A stretch of DNA of 64,000 nt from Bradyrhizobium sp. CB1650 (GCF_029761915.1 NZ_CP121695.1:9366300-9430299), one strand, 5' to 3'; shown: positions 53,296 through 62,730, counted from the first letter of the stretch. Made by a program: numbers and translations. Notes: a model not told the origin generated them from the letters alone.

Positions 53296-54390
53296 TCAGA
53301 ACGCCCCCAGCGCCACGGGCCGGAACGCCTGCAAGAGCTGCTGATCCAGCTTGCCACCCATGCCTTCCATCATCGCGAAGGCACGGGAGTGGGTGAATGG
53401 CATGCGGTAGGCGCGCTTCTCCACCAGCGCAGCATAGATGTCGACGATAGTCGTGAGCCGCACGATGTCGCTGATCTGGTTCGACGACAGACCATTGGGA
53501 TAACCGCTGCCGTCGAGGAATTCGTGGTGATGCAGGACCACGTCCAGCATCTCCGGCGGGAAGCCGCCCTGGGCTGCGAGCGCATCATAGCCGCGGCGCG
53601 GATGCTGGCGGACCTCGTCCATCTCCTCGTCGGTGAGCTTGCCGGGCTTGTCGAGCAGCGCGGTGGGAACGAAGGCCTTGCCGACGTCGTGCAGCAGCGC
53701 GGCGCGGGTGAGCCGGCGCTGGTCGTCCTCACGCATGCCGAGATGCTGCGCGAAGGCGACGGCAAAGCCGGTGACGAAAAGGCAGTGCCGATAGCTGCCG
53801 ACATGGTGGCAGCCGACGGTGGTGAGCCACTCGCGCAGCGAGGAATGCTTGATCGCCTTCAAAATCTTGCTCTCGGCGGCGATCACATCGTCGAAAGTCA
53901 GGGCCACGCCGAGCGGCAGCTTCTCGAACATCTTGGTCAGCACCGCATGAGCCGCCTCGACGCCGCGATTGAGCGTCTTGCCGCGATCGGTCGCGTCATA
54001 GGCGGCGGTGTCGGGGAAGGCGGCGCGGATGCGCTGCAGAATGGCCTCAGGCTGAAGCGGCCGCGAGATCGTGTCGGTGGCGCCGAGCGCCCAGGCCTGC
54101 ATGGTGCCGTGATGCAGGGCGTCCGCGAGCACGAACAGCCGCGGCATCGAGCGATAGGCTTCGCCGCGCAGCTTGTTGCGGACCCGCTGCACGCTCTCGG
54201 GCGAGCGCAGGTTGATGTCGACCACGATGCCGGAGAGGTCGCGTGCCGGCTGCTCGGGGATATCCTGGGTCGAAACCGTCGAAACGTCGCCGACCGCCTT
54301 CAAGATGCTGACGAGCTCGCTGCTCTCGTCGCTCCGATCGGAGGCGAGCAGAAGCCGGCGTTTGGCGGCTGGATTGGTTGAGGCGGTCAT
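53296..54390 (-). CDS. Response-regulator-like HD-GYP protein
   Basis: A 364-residue protein. Residues about 10-130 form a receiver-like domain whose phospho-Asp position is kept (GIVVDINLRSP), but the conserved Lys is replaced by Arg in ISRP, so it may not be phosphorylated normally. An HD-GYP c-di-GMP phosphodiesterase domain follows: HDVGK, the HPRRGYD loop and HHHEFLDGSGYPNGLS, which keeps the metal His and the GYP end. The ATG at 54390 has GGGGAAG upstream. A structured, gene-free leader lies in front of it. Confidence 0.87.
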   Translation of the reverse strand: MTASTNPAAKRRLLLASDRSDESSELVSILKAVGDVSTVSTQDIPEQPARDLSGIVVDINLRSPESVQRVRNKLRGEAYRSMPRLFVLADALHHGTMQAWALGATDTISRPLQPEAILQRIRAAFPDTAAYDATDRGKTLNRGVEAAHAVLTKMFEKLPLGVALTFDDVIAAESKILKAIKHSSLREWLTTVGCHHVGSYRHCLFVTGFAVAFAQHLGMREDDQRRLTRAALLHDVGKAFVPTALLDKPGKLTDEEMDEVRQHPRRGYDALAAQGGFPPEMLDVVLHHHEFLDGSGYPNGLSSNQISDIVRLTTIVDIYAALVEKRAYRMPFTHSRAFAMMEGMGGKLDQQLLQAFRPVALGAF

Positions 54391-54409
54391 GGCTTCCCCA
54401 AGAGCAACT

Positions 54410-54565
54410 GAGAGCACGGGCGTATTGTGCGGCAGCCTAAGCCGGATCAGGTTCTCCGGCCCTTAAGAGGCGTGCTCAATGGACCCCTGCGGGGATCGGT
54501 CGAATTTGAGGGATTTTGGCAGCCCGCAGTGCTGCCAGACGAAAAGTCGAAAACAACCCCATGCA
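54410..54565 (-). promoter_or_regulatory. Structured leader upstream of the HD-GYP gene (candidate RNA element)
   Basis: On the minus strand this stretch has GGCAGCACTGCGGGCTGCC (a hairpin), GATCCCCGCAGGGGTCC (a hairpin) and GGGCCGGAGAACCTGATCCG, in which CCGGA can pair with TCCGG. The whole lies 20-175 bases before the HD-GYP start. I cannot match it to a known riboswitch; GAACCTGATCCGG recalls the thiamine-pyrophosphate element but the CTGAGA core is missing. The neighbouring bases to 54724 hold a short palindrome and a terminator but no gene. Confidence 0.35.
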
Positions 54566-54612
54566 AAGTAGCGCCGCCGTTGATTATAAAAGGATATTTC
54601 GAGCGCTGAAAT

Positions 54613-54645
54613 GTCGTCATGGCCGGGCTTGTTCCGGCCATGACG
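54613..54645. repeat. Dispersed palindrome, CATGGCCGGG type (short)
   Basis: GTCGTCATGGCCGGGCTTG and its inverse TTCCGGCCATGACGTC form a single short palindrome. Longer two-part forms occur at 58992-59080 and 60892-60980. Confidence 0.75.
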
Positions 54646-54669
54646 TCGTCCTGCAAAGCTGCGAAACAA

Positions 54670-54697
54670 ATCCGCCGGAGGGTGCCCTCCGGCGGAT
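54670..54697 (-). terminator. Terminator after the molybdenum hydroxylase operon
   Basis: ATCCGCCGGAGGG and CCCTCCGGCGGAT form a stem of about 12 pairs with a tight loop, 28 bases after the stop codon at 54725; on the minus strand TTTGTTT follows. The stem is strong, the T-run broken. Confidence 0.75.
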
Positions 54698-54724
54698 CAT
54701 CTTACCTCGCAGTCGCGAGCCGGC

Positions 54725-57010
54725 TTACGCCTTCATGCCCGCCTTCACGGCCTCGGCCGTGATCGGCAGTGCCCGCACGCGGGCGCCGGTGGCGTTGAAG
54801 ATGGCGTTGCCGATGGCGGGGGCGACCACCGTCACTGCGGGCTCGCCGACGCCGGTGGCCTTCTCGCCATTGGCGATCACGGCGACCGCGACCTCCGGCG
54901 TCTGGCTCATGCGCAGAGGCGTGTAGCTGTCGAAGTTGGTCTGCTCGATGCCACCGTCCTTCAGCGTCGCCTTCTCGTACATCGCCAGCGACAGACCCCA
55001 CAACGCCGCACCCTCGACCTGGGCACGGATGTTGTCGGGATGCACCTGGGTGCCGACATCGGTCGCGACCGTGAGCTTCTTCACGGTCACCTCGCCCGAG
55101 GGCGCGACGGCGACATGGGCGACACACGCCGTCCAGCTCGCGGTGGCGCGCTCCTGCGACGACACGCAGGCCACGCCCATGCCCTCACCTTTCGGCAGCT
55201 TCTTGGTGCCGTAGCCGGAGAGCCCCATCGCAGCGAGCAGGGTATTGCGCAGCCGCTGCGCGCCGCCATCGTTCTTACCCTTGCCGTCGAGCAGCGCGAT
55301 GCGGAACTGCGCCGGATCCTGGTTGGTCGCAGCCGCGATCTCGTCGATCATGCTTTCGACCGCCCAGAACGTCCAGCCGGGCGCCACCGAGCGGAGCTGA
55401 CCCGACGGCGTGGCGTTGTGCGCGAGCTCGTTCTTGATCGCGCGCACATAATGGTTGGGCACGGTGTAGAAGAAGTCCGCACCGTTCACCGTGAAGGAGT
55501 CGAGAGGGCCCTTCTTGTCGACCGAGGGCGTCAGGAAATCAGGGATTCCCCAGCGCGCGGTCGGCCAGGCCGAGACCACGTCGTGACTGATCGCGACGAG
55601 CTTGCCGTCGCCGTCCACGCCGGCCTTCACCTTCTGGTAGGTGAGCGGGCGCGAGAAATCCATCGTCATGTCGTTCTCGCGCGTATAGATCACCTTGACC
55701 GGCTTGCCGACCGCCTTGGCCGCCTGCACCGCCGGCACCATCATGTCGGCGTCCAGCCTGCGGCCGAAGCCGCCGCCGAGCCACATCTGGTGCATGACGA
55801 CGAATTTCGGATCGATCCCGGCGGCACCTGCGGCGATCGCGCCGGAGCGCGTCGCGAACTGGTTGCCGGAATAGATGTGCAGGATGTCGCCCTTGAACTC
55901 CGCGGTGGCGTTCATCGGCTCCATCGGCGCATGGATGTTGATGTTGGTGGTGTATTCCGCCTCCAGCACCTTGGCCGCCGAGCCGAACGCGGCGGCGGGA
56001 TCGCCGTCCTTGACGAAGAACTGACCGGAATCGTCGAGCTGCTGAAGCCGCTTGGCTTCATCGAGCAGCGATTGGCTCGACAGCTTTGCGTTCGGACCAC
56101 CGTCATAGGCGACCTTCAGCGCCGCGGCCGCCTTCTTGGCGTTGGCGTAGGTGTTGGCCACCGCGACGACCCACCCCGAAGTCGTTCCGGTCTTGTCGTC
56201 GAGCGTGACGGACTTGATGAAGCCCGGCACTTTCTTGGCCGCGCTGTCGTCGACCGATTTCACCGTAGCGCCGAAGCGCACCGGCGGCGTGACCACCGCG
56301 CCATGGACCATGCCCGGCAGCATCACGTCGATGCCGTACTTCGCCGTGCCATTGGTCTTGGACGGGATGTCGAGCTGCGGCACCGACACGCCGATCATGG
56401 TGTATTGATCCGGCGTCTTCAGCGTGACCGCCTTGAGTTCGTCCGGCGTGAACGTCTTTGTCGCCTTGCCGCTTCTAACGACGTCGGCGAACGACATCTG
56501 CTTCTTCGACTTCGGATGCGAGATCACGGAATCGCGCACCACGAGCTCCGAGGCTGGCACGCCCATCGCCGCGGCCGCGCCTTCCGTCAGCGCGATGCGG
56601 CCCGCGGCGCCCGCACGGCTCATCGCCTCGAAGTTCATCATGGTCGACCAGCTTCCGCCGGTGATCTGCGCGCCCAGCACGGGATCGTTGAACTTCGGAT
56701 CGTTGGAGGCAAGCGCAACGCGCATGTCGCTCCACTTCGCGCCCAGCTCCTCGCAGACGATCTGCGCCATGGTGGAGGCGATGTGCTGGCCCATGTCGGC
56801 CTTGCCGCAGGTGACTGTGACGAGACCATCGGGCGCGATCGCATACCAGACGCTCGGCTCGAAATTGGCGGGAGCCGCGGCAAGGGCCTGATCAATGCCG
56901 GGCACACCGGCATAGCCGAGCACGAGGCCCGTCGCGGCCGTGCCGACCAGGAACGAGCGGCGGCTGAGATCGGCCGTCTCGGGGGTGATGTTCTTCACGT
57001 GCTGATTCAT
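54725..57010 (-). CDS. Molybdopterin-binding subunit of a xanthine-dehydrogenase-family hydroxylase (IorB-like)
   Basis: A 761-residue large subunit resembling isoquinoline 1-oxidoreductase beta chain. A twin-arginine signal [20 protein letters not shown] lies at about 16-35, so the folded enzyme is probably exported. Cofactor-site segments include [31 protein letters not shown] and [20 protein letters not shown], which holds the catalytic Glu (GVGEP). The start overlaps the stop of the 2Fe-2S subunit gene by four bases (ATGA). There is no FAD subunit or cytochrome gene beside it; electrons may pass to a cytochrome encoded elsewhere. Substrate unknown, likely an N-heterocycle or aldehyde. Confidence 0.9.
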   Translation of the reverse strand: MNQHVKNITPETADLSRRSFLVGTAATGLVLGYAGVPGIDQALAAAPANFEPSVWYAIAPDGLVTVTCGKADMGQHIASTMAQIVCEELGAKWSDMRVALASNDPKFNDPVLGAQITGGSWSTMMNFEAMSRAGAAGRIALTEGAAAAMGVPASELVVRDSVISHPKSKKQMSFADVVRSGKATKTFTPDELKAVTLKTPDQYTMIGVSVPQLDIPSKTNGTAKYGIDVMLPGMVHGAVVTPPVRFGATVKSVDDSAAKKVPGFIKSVTLDDKTGTTSGWVVAVANTYANAKKAAAALKVAYDGGPNAKLSSQSLLDEAKRLQQLDDSGQFFVKDGDPAAAFGSAAKVLEAEYTTNINIHAPMEPMNATAEFKGDILHIYSGNQFATRSGAIAAGAAGIDPKFVVMHQMWLGGGFGRRLDADMMVPAVQAAKAVGKPVKVIYTRENDMTMDFSRPLTYQKVKAGVDGDGKLVAISHDVVSAWPTARWGIPDFLTPSVDKKGPLDSFTVNGADFFYTVPNHYVRAIKNELAHNATPSGQLRSVAPGWTFWAVESMIDEIAAATNQDPAQFRIALLDGKGKNDGGAQRLRNTLLAAMGLSGYGTKKLPKGEGMGVACVSSQERATASWTACVAHVAVAPSGEVTVKKLTVATDVGTQVHPDNIRAQVEGAALWGLSLAMYEKATLKDGGIEQTNFDSYTPLRMSQTPEVAVAVIANGEKATGVGEPAVTVVAPAIGNAIFNATGARVRALPITAEAVKAGMKA

Positions 57011-57498
57011 GTGGGCCTCCGCTCATTGCCGGAGGCGGATGCGGTGCGCATCTCCGATGCGGCGCGCATGATCGCCTTCTGGATCCGCGAATAGGTCATG
57101 CAACGGCAGAGATTACCGTCCATATGCGCGACGACCTCTTCCTTGGTCGGATTGGAATTCTTCGACAGCAGCGCCGCCGCCTGCATGATCTGCCCGGACT
57201 GGCAGTAGCCGCATTGCGGCACCTGCTCGGCGATCCACGCCTTCTGCAGCGGATGGTCGCCCTTGGCCGACAGGCCTTCGATTGTTGTGATCTTCTTGCC
57301 GGCGACGTCGCCGACCATCGTTTGACACGAACGTACGGCCTCGCCGTTGACGTGCACGGTGCAGGCACCGCACAGGCCGGCTCCGCAGCCGAACTTGGTG
57401 CCGGTCATCTGCAATTGCTCGCGGATCGCCCAGAGGAGCGGCGCGTCGTTCGCCGCATCCACGGACATGCTCCGCCCGTTGATGGTGAGAGTTGGCAT
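57007..57498 (-). CDS. 2Fe-2S subunit of the molybdenum hydroxylase (IorA-like)
   Basis: A 163-residue electron-transfer subunit with two 2Fe-2S clusters: the plant-type set [21 protein letters not shown] and the second set [11 protein letters not shown] with [12 protein letters not shown]. It pairs with the large subunit through an ATGA overlap. The frame is open upstream to 57588, but the ATG at 57498 follows AGGGGAAG and gives the standard start [11 protein letters not shown]. It has no export signal of its own and would be carried out with the Tat-tagged partner. Confidence 0.9.
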   Translation of the reverse strand: MPTLTINGRSMSVDAANDAPLLWAIREQLQMTGTKFGCGAGLCGACTVHVNGEAVRSCQTMVGDVAGKKITTIEGLSAKGDHPLQKAWIAEQVPQCGYCQSGQIMQAAALLSKNSNPTKEEVVAHMDGNLCRCMTYSRIQKAIMRAASEMRTASASGNERRPT

Positions 57499-57788
57499 AG
57501 GCGTCTTCCCCTGCCGGTGCATGAAGCCGCTTACGGCGGCAACTTGTATGGCGGACACCCACCGGGCCCGCGCCCGCCTTGATGGCAAGAATGATCGCGT
57601 TCAGGCGCCGAGGCAAATGCAATTTGGAATCGATCGAAACAAACTGGCCGCCTGTTGTGCGACGCAAGAAGGGCACCGACGCACCAGGAAGGCTCCGCCT
57701 TGAGCATGCATGCCATCGCGGCGAGGCGGTTTCCTCCGAGTAACCCGGCCGGCTAGGATGAGCATGGAAAACAAAAAGGGCGGATGCA

Positions 57789-58553
57789 ATGCCAAGGATC
57801 GATCGGGACGGCGTCGGGATCTATTACGAGGTCCGTGGCGAAGGTCCGCCGCTGCTGCTCACCCACGGCTATTCCTCGACTTCGGCGATGTGGCACGGCC
57901 AGATCGACGCGCTCGCAGCGAACCACAAGCTCGTGCTGTGGGACATGCGCGGCCATGGCCAGTCCGACTATCCGGACGATCCGAAGGCCTATAGCGAAGC
58001 GCTCACGGTCGGCGACATGGCGGCGATCCTGGATGCGGTCGGCGCCAACAGCGCCATCATCGGCGGGCTGTCGCTCGGGGGCTACATGTCGCTCGCCTTC
58101 TACCGCGCGCATCCGCAAGCCGTACGCGCGCTGCTGATCATCGACACCGGCCCCGGCTTCAAGAAGGACGACGCGCGCGAGGCCTGGAATGCGCGTGCGC
58201 TCGCCACGGCCGACAGGCTCGATCGCGAAGGCCTCGACGTGCTGAAAGCGGCGACGCGCGAACGTGCGACCGCCAGCCATCGCAATGCCAAGGGCCTGGC
58301 GCTGGCCGCGCGCGGCATGCTGACCCAGCGCGATGCGAAGGTGATCGAGATCCTCCCCGACATCAAGGTGCCGTCGCTGATCGTGGTCGGCGCCGACGAT
58401 ACGCCGTTCCTTGCGGCGTCCGATTACATGGCGGCAAAGATCCCCGGCGCACAAAAGGCCGTGATCCCCGCGGCCGGACACGCCGTCAACATCGATCAGC
58501 CGCAGGCTTTTGTTGACGCGGTGGCGCCTTTCCTGAAGAACTTGCCGCGATGA
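57789..58553 (+). CDS. Alpha/beta hydrolase
   Basis: A 254-residue alpha/beta hydrolase. The oxyanion motif is LLTHGYSSTS, the nucleophile Ser about 95 in GGLSLGGYMS, the acid in VGADDTPF and the His in AAGHAVNIDQP. General esterase, lactonase or C-C hydrolase type; substrate unknown. Its stop codon overlaps the possible start of the next small gene (ATGA), so the two may be co-translated. Confidence 0.88.
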   Translation: MPRIDRDGVGIYYEVRGEGPPLLLTHGYSSTSAMWHGQIDALAANHKLVLWDMRGHGQSDYPDDPKAYSEALTVGDMAAILDAVGANSAIIGGLSLGGYMSLAFYRAHPQAVRALLIIDTGPGFKKDDAREAWNARALATADRLDREGLDVLKAATRERATASHRNAKGLALAARGMLTQRDAKVIEILPDIKVPSLIVVGADDTPFLAASDYMAAKIPGAQKAVIPAAGHAVNIDQPQAFVDAVAPFLKNLPR

Positions 58554-58576
58554 ACGGGTTGAACGAGGGCGTGGCA

Positions 58577-58924
58577 ATGAAGCAGGCGATGTCAGCCGCT
58601 GGCATGGTGGCGGTGTTGATCTCGATGCCGGCCTCGGTGCAGGCCGATCAGTTCGGCGCGCCGGCGCCGCGCCTGCCCTTCGTGATGACGCTCTCGAACA
58701 ACACGCCGCTGGCGTTCGGAATGGACACGGAGCAGACCGCACGGGCGTTGGGCCAGCCCTTGCAATATGTGCGGGGCCGTCCGGGCAATGAGACCTATCT
58801 CGCCTTGCGTAACATCGGGGGCAGCAGATTGATCCCCTACCGCCACCGCCTGTTCCTGCAATTCCGCCATGGACGGCTGGCAGGATGGAAGGAGGATTAC
58901 GGCGAGAACTGGATGTGGGAGTGA
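58577..58924 (+). CDS. Small exported protein of unknown function
   Basis: A 115-residue protein with a signal peptide, MKQAMSAAGMVAVLISMPAS and VQA, then LPFVMTLSNNTPLAFGMDTE and a basic end LFLQFRHGRLAGWKEDYG. The ATG at 58577 follows GAGGGC; an ATG at 58550 overlapping the hydrolase stop gives nine more residues. No domain recognised; the mature part resembles small outer-membrane-assembly-like folds (SmpA/OmlA) only vaguely. Confidence 0.65.
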   Translation: MKQAMSAAGMVAVLISMPASVQADQFGAPAPRLPFVMTLSNNTPLAFGMDTEQTARALGQPLQYVRGRPGNETYLALRNIGGSRLIPYRHRLFLQFRHGRLAGWKEDYGENWMWE

Positions 58925-58991
58925 TTGGCCCTGCTCGTGGTGCAGGCCAATCGACTATGGCGGGCGACGATGTGCGATGAGGTTTCCGCAT

Positions 58992-59080
58992 CGTCATGGC
59001 CGGGCTTGTCCCGGCCACCCATGTTCTTCCGCACGGAAACCAAGGCGTGGATGCCCGGGACAAGCCCGGGCATGACGAGT
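58992..59080. repeat. Dispersed palindrome, CATGGCCGGG type
   Basis: GTCATGGCCGGGCTTGTCCC at the left and GGGACAAGCCCGGGCATGAC at the right are inverse copies, with GGCGTGGATGC facing an inverse form near the centre. A nearly identical element is at 60892-60980. No gene lies in the 297 bases around it. Confidence 0.85.
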
Positions 59081-59221
59081 TTGTGGAGCGAGCGACGCTA
59101 TTCGACCACGTCGAACCCGTGAAGGGCCTACATCCTTCGAGACGCTTGCTTCGCAAGCTCCTCAGGATGAGGGGTGAGAGCGGCGCGCGTGATCAACAAC
59201 CAACCAAGAAGGACAACCCTC

Positions 59222-59893
59222 GTGGGACAAGACATCAAACTGACCGCCTCCGACAATTTCCAGTTCGGTGCCTACCGCGCCGATCCCAGCGGCAGCCCGA
59301 AGGGCGCGGTCGTGGTGATCCAGGAGATTTTTGGAGTCAATCACCACATCCGCTCGGTCTGCGATCGTCTCGCCGGGGAAGGCTATGTCGCGATCGCGCC
59401 GTCGATCTTCGACCGCACCTCGCCCAACTTCCAGTCCGGCTATTCGCCCGATGAAGTCGCCGAGGCGCGCAAATTCGTCGCCAATCCGGACTGGACCGCG
59501 ATGCTGCGCGACACGCAGGCCGCGATCGACGCGGTCAAGAACGTCGGGCCGGTCGGCATCATCGGGTTCTGCTTGGGCGGCAGCGTTGCCTATGTCGCGG
59601 CCACGCGTCTGTCCGGCCTCAAGGCCGCGATCGGCTATTATGGCGGCGCGATCGTGCGTTTTGCCGACGAGGTGCCGAAGGTACCGACACAGCTACATTT
59701 CGGCGAGAAGGATGCCGGCATTCCCTTGACCGATGTCGAGACGATCAAGACGAAGCGGCCGGACGTCGAGGTCTTCATCTACGCGGGCGCCCAGCACGGC
59801 TTCCATTGCGACGAGCGCGCGAGCTACGACAAAGCCAGCGCCGACGCCGCCTGGCCGCGCAGCCTGGCGTTTTTCGCGAAGCATTTGAAATAG
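59222..59893 (+). CDS. Dienelactone hydrolase family protein
   Basis: A 223-residue hydrolase using a Cys nucleophile: IIGFCLGGSVAY (Cys about 117), with VVIQEIFGVNHHIR holding the Glu that tunes the Cys, FGEKDAGIP the acid and AGAQHGFHCDER the catalytic His. The family opens dienelactones in chlorocatechol breakdown, but many members act on other esters. The start is a GTG at 59222 with AAGAAGGAC seven bases upstream; the frame continues upstream without signal. Confidence 0.88.
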   Translation: MGQDIKLTASDNFQFGAYRADPSGSPKGAVVVIQEIFGVNHHIRSVCDRLAGEGYVAIAPSIFDRTSPNFQSGYSPDEVAEARKFVANPDWTAMLRDTQAAIDAVKNVGPVGIIGFCLGGSVAYVAATRLSGLKAAIGYYGGAIVRFADEVPKVPTQLHFGEKDAGIPLTDVETIKTKRPDVEVFIYAGAQHGFHCDERASYDKASADAAWPRSLAFFAKHLK

Positions 59894-59910
59894 AGCGCAG
59901 CTCTCACCGC

Positions 59911-60015
59911 CGTCATTCCGGGATGCGCCGAAGGCGCAGGCCCGGAATCCATCGTACCTCGGAGTTGGTGGCGCGATGGATTCCGGGCTCGCGCTACGCG
60001 CGCCCCGGAATGACG
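59911..60015. repeat. Dispersed palindrome, TCATTCCGGG type
   Basis: GTCATTCCGGGATGCGCCGA on the left and GCGCGCCCCGGAATGACG on the right are inverse; inside, CCGGAATCCATCG faces CGATGGATTCCGG. It lies between convergent genes (dienelactone hydrolase and the export lipoprotein). Confidence 0.85.
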
Positions 60016-60033
60016 AGGAGAGAGTGCGGAGCT

Positions 60034-60762
60034 CTAAAACCAGCGCTCGCCGACGAACACGGTGTCGCCGGGGCTCAAGGGGGTGCCGAGCGGCACCACG
60101 GCGCGCATCCCGCCGCCGGCTTCGGTGTGCGTGACGGTGACGGCATCGCGCTTGGCGCGCGGCGAGAAGCCGCCGGCGATTGCGACCGCGCTCTCGACCG
60201 TCATGTTCGGCACGTAGGGATATTGGCCGGGCGCGGCCACTTCGCCGAGAATGAAGAACGGGCGATAGGCTTCGATCTCCACCGCCACCGAAGGTTCGCG
60301 GATATAGCCGTTGCGCAGCCGCGCCGCGATCTCGCCGGCGAGTCCCGCCGTGGTGCGGCCACGTGCCGGCACCGCACCGATCAGCGGCATGGTGATCGCG
60401 CCGCCGGCATCGATCGCGTAGCTGTTGGTGAGACCTTCCTGGCCGTAGACCACGACGCGCAGCTTGTCGCCGGCATCGAGATGATAGGACGCATCATGGC
60501 GAGCCGGCGCGGGCGCGGGATAACCGACGGGCATCGGCCCAGGCGCCGCTGCAAAGGAATTGCGGAGCGCGCTGATGGCACCGCCGCTATCGGCGACGGC
60601 AACCGGCTGCGGAGCGCTGTAGGGCTGGCCATAGGCCATGTAGTCGAGATCGCTTCCCGGCTGCGCCATCGCGACCGGACCGGTGGTCTGCATGCAGCCG
60701 CCAAGGGCGAGCGCGGCGGACGCTGCCAAGACCGACCATCGAAACGCGCGTGCAACCGGCAC
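60034..60762 (-). CDS. Polysaccharide export lipoprotein (Wza/BexD-like)
   Basis: A 242-residue outer-membrane polysaccharide export protein. A lipoprotein signal with lipobox ALGGC gives Cys at residue 23. The periplasmic part has the Poly_export domain YHLDAGDKLRVVVYGQEGLT, GGAITMPLIGAVPARGRTTA and a SLBB-type domain ILGEVAAPGQYPYVPNMTVE. It is shorter than Wza and lacks the C-terminal membrane helix. The start is a GTG at 60762 after AAGGGATAGG. No glycosyltransferase or Wzc gene is adjacent. Confidence 0.87.
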   Translation of the reverse strand: MPVARAFRWSVLAASAALALGGCMQTTGPVAMAQPGSDLDYMAYGQPYSAPQPVAVADSGGAISALRNSFAAAPGPMPVGYPAPAPARHDASYHLDAGDKLRVVVYGQEGLTNSYAIDAGGAITMPLIGAVPARGRTTAGLAGEIAARLRNGYIREPSVAVEIEAYRPFFILGEVAAPGQYPYVPNMTVESAVAIAGGFSPRAKRDAVTVTHTEAGGGMRAVVPLGTPLSPGDTVFVGERWF

Positions 60763-60891
60763 CGGACCTATCCCTTGAAAGGAGACAACTCCTGTCTTGC
60801 ACCGGTATGGTTAATAAAGGGTTTCGGGAGGGGTGAGGTGCGACGGTGCAGAACAACGGCGTTCGCCAGGTTCTACGAGGGCATTTCCATT

Positions 60892-60980
60892 TCGTCATGG
60901 CCGGGCTTGTCCCGGCCATCCACGTCTTTCGTGCGGCACCAAGAACGTGGATGCCCGGGACAAGCCCGGGCATGACGAGT
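60892..60980. repeat. Dispersed palindrome, CATGGCCGGG type
   Basis: GTCATGGCCGGGCTTGTCCC and GGGACAAGCCCGGGCATGAC are inverse arms around a centre with CCACGTCTT and AGAACGTGG. Nearly the same as 58992-59080, 1.9 kb away. Confidence 0.85.
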
Positions 60981-60991
60981 TCGTGGCTGGA

Positions 60992-61648
60992 TCAGGCGCT
61001 CACACCGACGCCGATCGGGCAGGACACGCCGGTGCCGCCGAGGCCGCAATAGCCGGCCGGGTTCTTGGCCAGATATTGCTGGTGGTAGTCTTCGGCAAAG
61101 TAGAACTCGCCCGCCGGCGCGATCTCGGTCGTGATCGCATCGAGCCCCTTGGCTTTGAGCGCCTTCTGATAGAGAGCCTTCGACTCTTCGGCCGCCTTCT
61201 TCTGCGCATCGGAATAAGTATAGATCGCGCTTCGGTACTGCGTGCCGACGTCGTTGCCCTGGCGCATGCCCTGCGTCGGGTCGTGGTTCTCCCAAAACGC
61301 CTTCAACAGCCGCTGATACGAGATCTTCTTCGGATCGAATACGACCAGCACCACCTCGGTGTGGCCGGTCCGCCCCGAGCAGACTTCCTCATAGGTCGGG
61401 TTCGGCGTGTGGCCACCGGCATAGCCGACGGCGGTGACGTGGATGCCGTCGCCGAGCTCCCAGAACTTGCGCTCGGCGCCCCAGAAGCAGCCGAGCCCGA
61501 ACACGGCCTGCTCCAGGCCCGCGGGATAAGGCGGCTTCAGCTTCGCGCCGTTGACGAAGTGGGTGGTTGCGGTCGGGATGGCCAGCGCACGGCCCGGCAG
61601 CGCTTCGGCTGCGCTCGGCAATGCAGTGGACTTGCGCATGAACAGCAT
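60992..61648 (-). CDS. msrA: Peptide-methionine (S)-S-oxide reductase MsrA
   Basis: A 218-residue MsrA that reduces methionine-S-sulfoxide in proteins and repairs oxidative damage. The catalytic motif GLGCFWGAE places the active Cys at about 54; [26 protein letters not shown] and [12 protein letters not shown] are conserved, and the recycling Cys lie in [12 protein letters not shown]. An N-terminal extension of about 45 residues precedes the core without a clear signal peptide. Start ATG at 61648; an ATG three codons on is possible. Confidence 0.95.
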   Translation of the reverse strand: MLFMRKSTALPSAAEALPGRALAIPTATTHFVNGAKLKPPYPAGLEQAVFGLGCFWGAERKFWELGDGIHVTAVGYAGGHTPNPTYEEVCSGRTGHTEVVLVVFDPKKISYQRLLKAFWENHDPTQGMRQGNDVGTQYRSAIYTYSDAQKKAAEESKALYQKALKAKGLDAITTEIAPAGEFYFAEDYHQQYLAKNPAGYCGLGGTGVSCPIGVGVSA

Positions 61649-61776
61649 GATCGGATCTCCGAAAACGAGCTGTCTCGCCCGAGCCAGGCGCTCGGCCGGC
61701 GTGCTCGCGATAGAGTTGGAATATAGGCATTTACGCGCGAAGGGGCAGTCCCGTTACGCCGCCGCTCGCGCCGGGC

Positions 61777-62094
61777 TCAATCCCTGGAATAGCCGATCAG
61801 CGGCTTCCGGGGCCGGAACAGGACCATCAGCAGGATGCCGAGGACGCCGAGGACGACGAAAGCCGGCTGGTCCAGGATCACGCGGATCACGGAGGTCCAG
61901 AGCCAGGGCGCCTTGGCCTCGACCCAGGTCCGGACCGCCTGCTGGCTGGCCTGATGGATATCGTTCCAGAACTGGCCGAAACGGGTGAACCGCAGGGTCT
62001 GATCGGCCACCCAGCGGGCGCCGTCATAGACCATGAAGATGAAACCGCCGGCCAGCAGCAACAGCCCAATCAGTCGGAAAAAGCCGCGGATCAT
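61777..62094 (-). CDS. Small membrane protein of unknown function
   Basis: A 105-residue protein with two helices, LIGLLLLAGGFIFMVYDGAR at the N-terminus and PAFVVLGVLGILLMVLFRPR at the C-terminus, joined by an amphipathic part (FNDIHQASQQ-type). The pattern is conserved in petite PetM-like membrane proteins of Rhizobiales, but no function is known to me. Start ATG at 62094. Confidence 0.75.
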   Translation of the reverse strand: MIRGFFRLIGLLLLAGGFIFMVYDGARWVADQTLRFTRFGQFWNDIHQASQQAVRTWVEAKAPWLWTSVIRVILDQPAFVVLGVLGILLMVLFRPRKPLIGYSRD

Positions 62095-62240
62095 GCATCA
62101 CCTTATAGGGCCGTCCGGTCGGTACGGCCTCGAAGCGCCGCCAGCCAATAGCGGGGTGACGGCAGAAATTCAACCTCATCAGCACGTTACGGCCCGCTCC
62201 GGGCCACCCGGGGCCTGGTTTCCCAGCCCCCGAAGGCGTT

Positions 62241-62269
62241 GACGGTGCGGCAGACCCCCTCTATAAGGA
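62241..62269 (+). promoter_or_regulatory. Sigma-70 promoter of rpsT
   Basis: TTGACG (62241-62246), a 17-base spacer, and TATAAG (62264-62269) match the housekeeping consensus well. It lies about 195 bases upstream of the rpsT start, which gives a leader of roughly 185 bases with a hairpin GGCGGG/CCCGCC at 62281-62298. No gene lies in the 369 bases between the membrane protein and rpsT. Confidence 0.75.
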
Positions 62270-62463
62270 CGCCAACTGGCGGCGGGCGCAATCCCGCCGC
62301 CGCTGTTCTTTGAGCAGATGAAGGTGACACCGCAAGGCGGTCGCTCATGCTCCGGGAACGGCCTTGCACCGAACACCCTAAATCCGAGCGTCGATTACGC
62401 GGTCAAGCAGCCGGCGCTACCCGATCAAGACGCGACCGGTCACCGCAGAGGACATTTGAGACT

Positions 62464-62730
62464 ATGGCCAACACCACTTCCGCCAAGAAAGCGACGCGCA
62501 AGATCGCCCGCCGCACCGCCGTCAACAAGTCGCGCCGCACCCAGATGCGCGGCGCCGTCCGCACCGTCGAAGAAGCCATCAAGACCGGCGATCGCACCGC
62601 TGCGCTGAAGGCGCTGGCGAATGCGGAGCCCGCCCTGATGCGCGCCGCCCAGCGCAACATCATTCACAAGAACAACGCCAGCCGCAAAGTCTCGCGGCTC
62701 ACCGCGCAGATCGCCAAGCTCGCCAAGTAG
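62464..62730 (+). CDS. rpsT: 30S ribosomal protein S20
   Basis: An 88-residue basic protein that binds 16S r[23 protein letters not shown] and [19 protein letters not shown] are typical, and the C-terminal helix ends in [10 protein letters not shown]. The frame is open upstream to 62347, but the ATG at 62464 gives the standard N-terminus. It has its own promoter and a strong terminator, so it is a single-gene unit. In many Rhizobiales rpsT lies next to dnaA, which would be expected beyond the right edge. Confidence 0.98.
   Translation: MANTTSAKKATRKIARRTAVNKSRRTQMRGAVRTVEEAIKTGDRTAALKALANAEPALMRAAQRNIIHKNNASRKVSRLTAQIAKLAK

Noticed and set aside
54420..54500. Thiamine-pyrophosphate riboswitch before the HD-GYP gene
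   Set aside because: GAACCTGATCCGG fits part of the pattern but the CTGAGA core and the order of stems do not, and the gene is not in thiamine metabolism.
55040..57094. 684-residue open frame antisense to the molybdopterin subunit
   Set aside because: Shadow frame of a confirmed gene with low-complexity His/Arg/Gly content.
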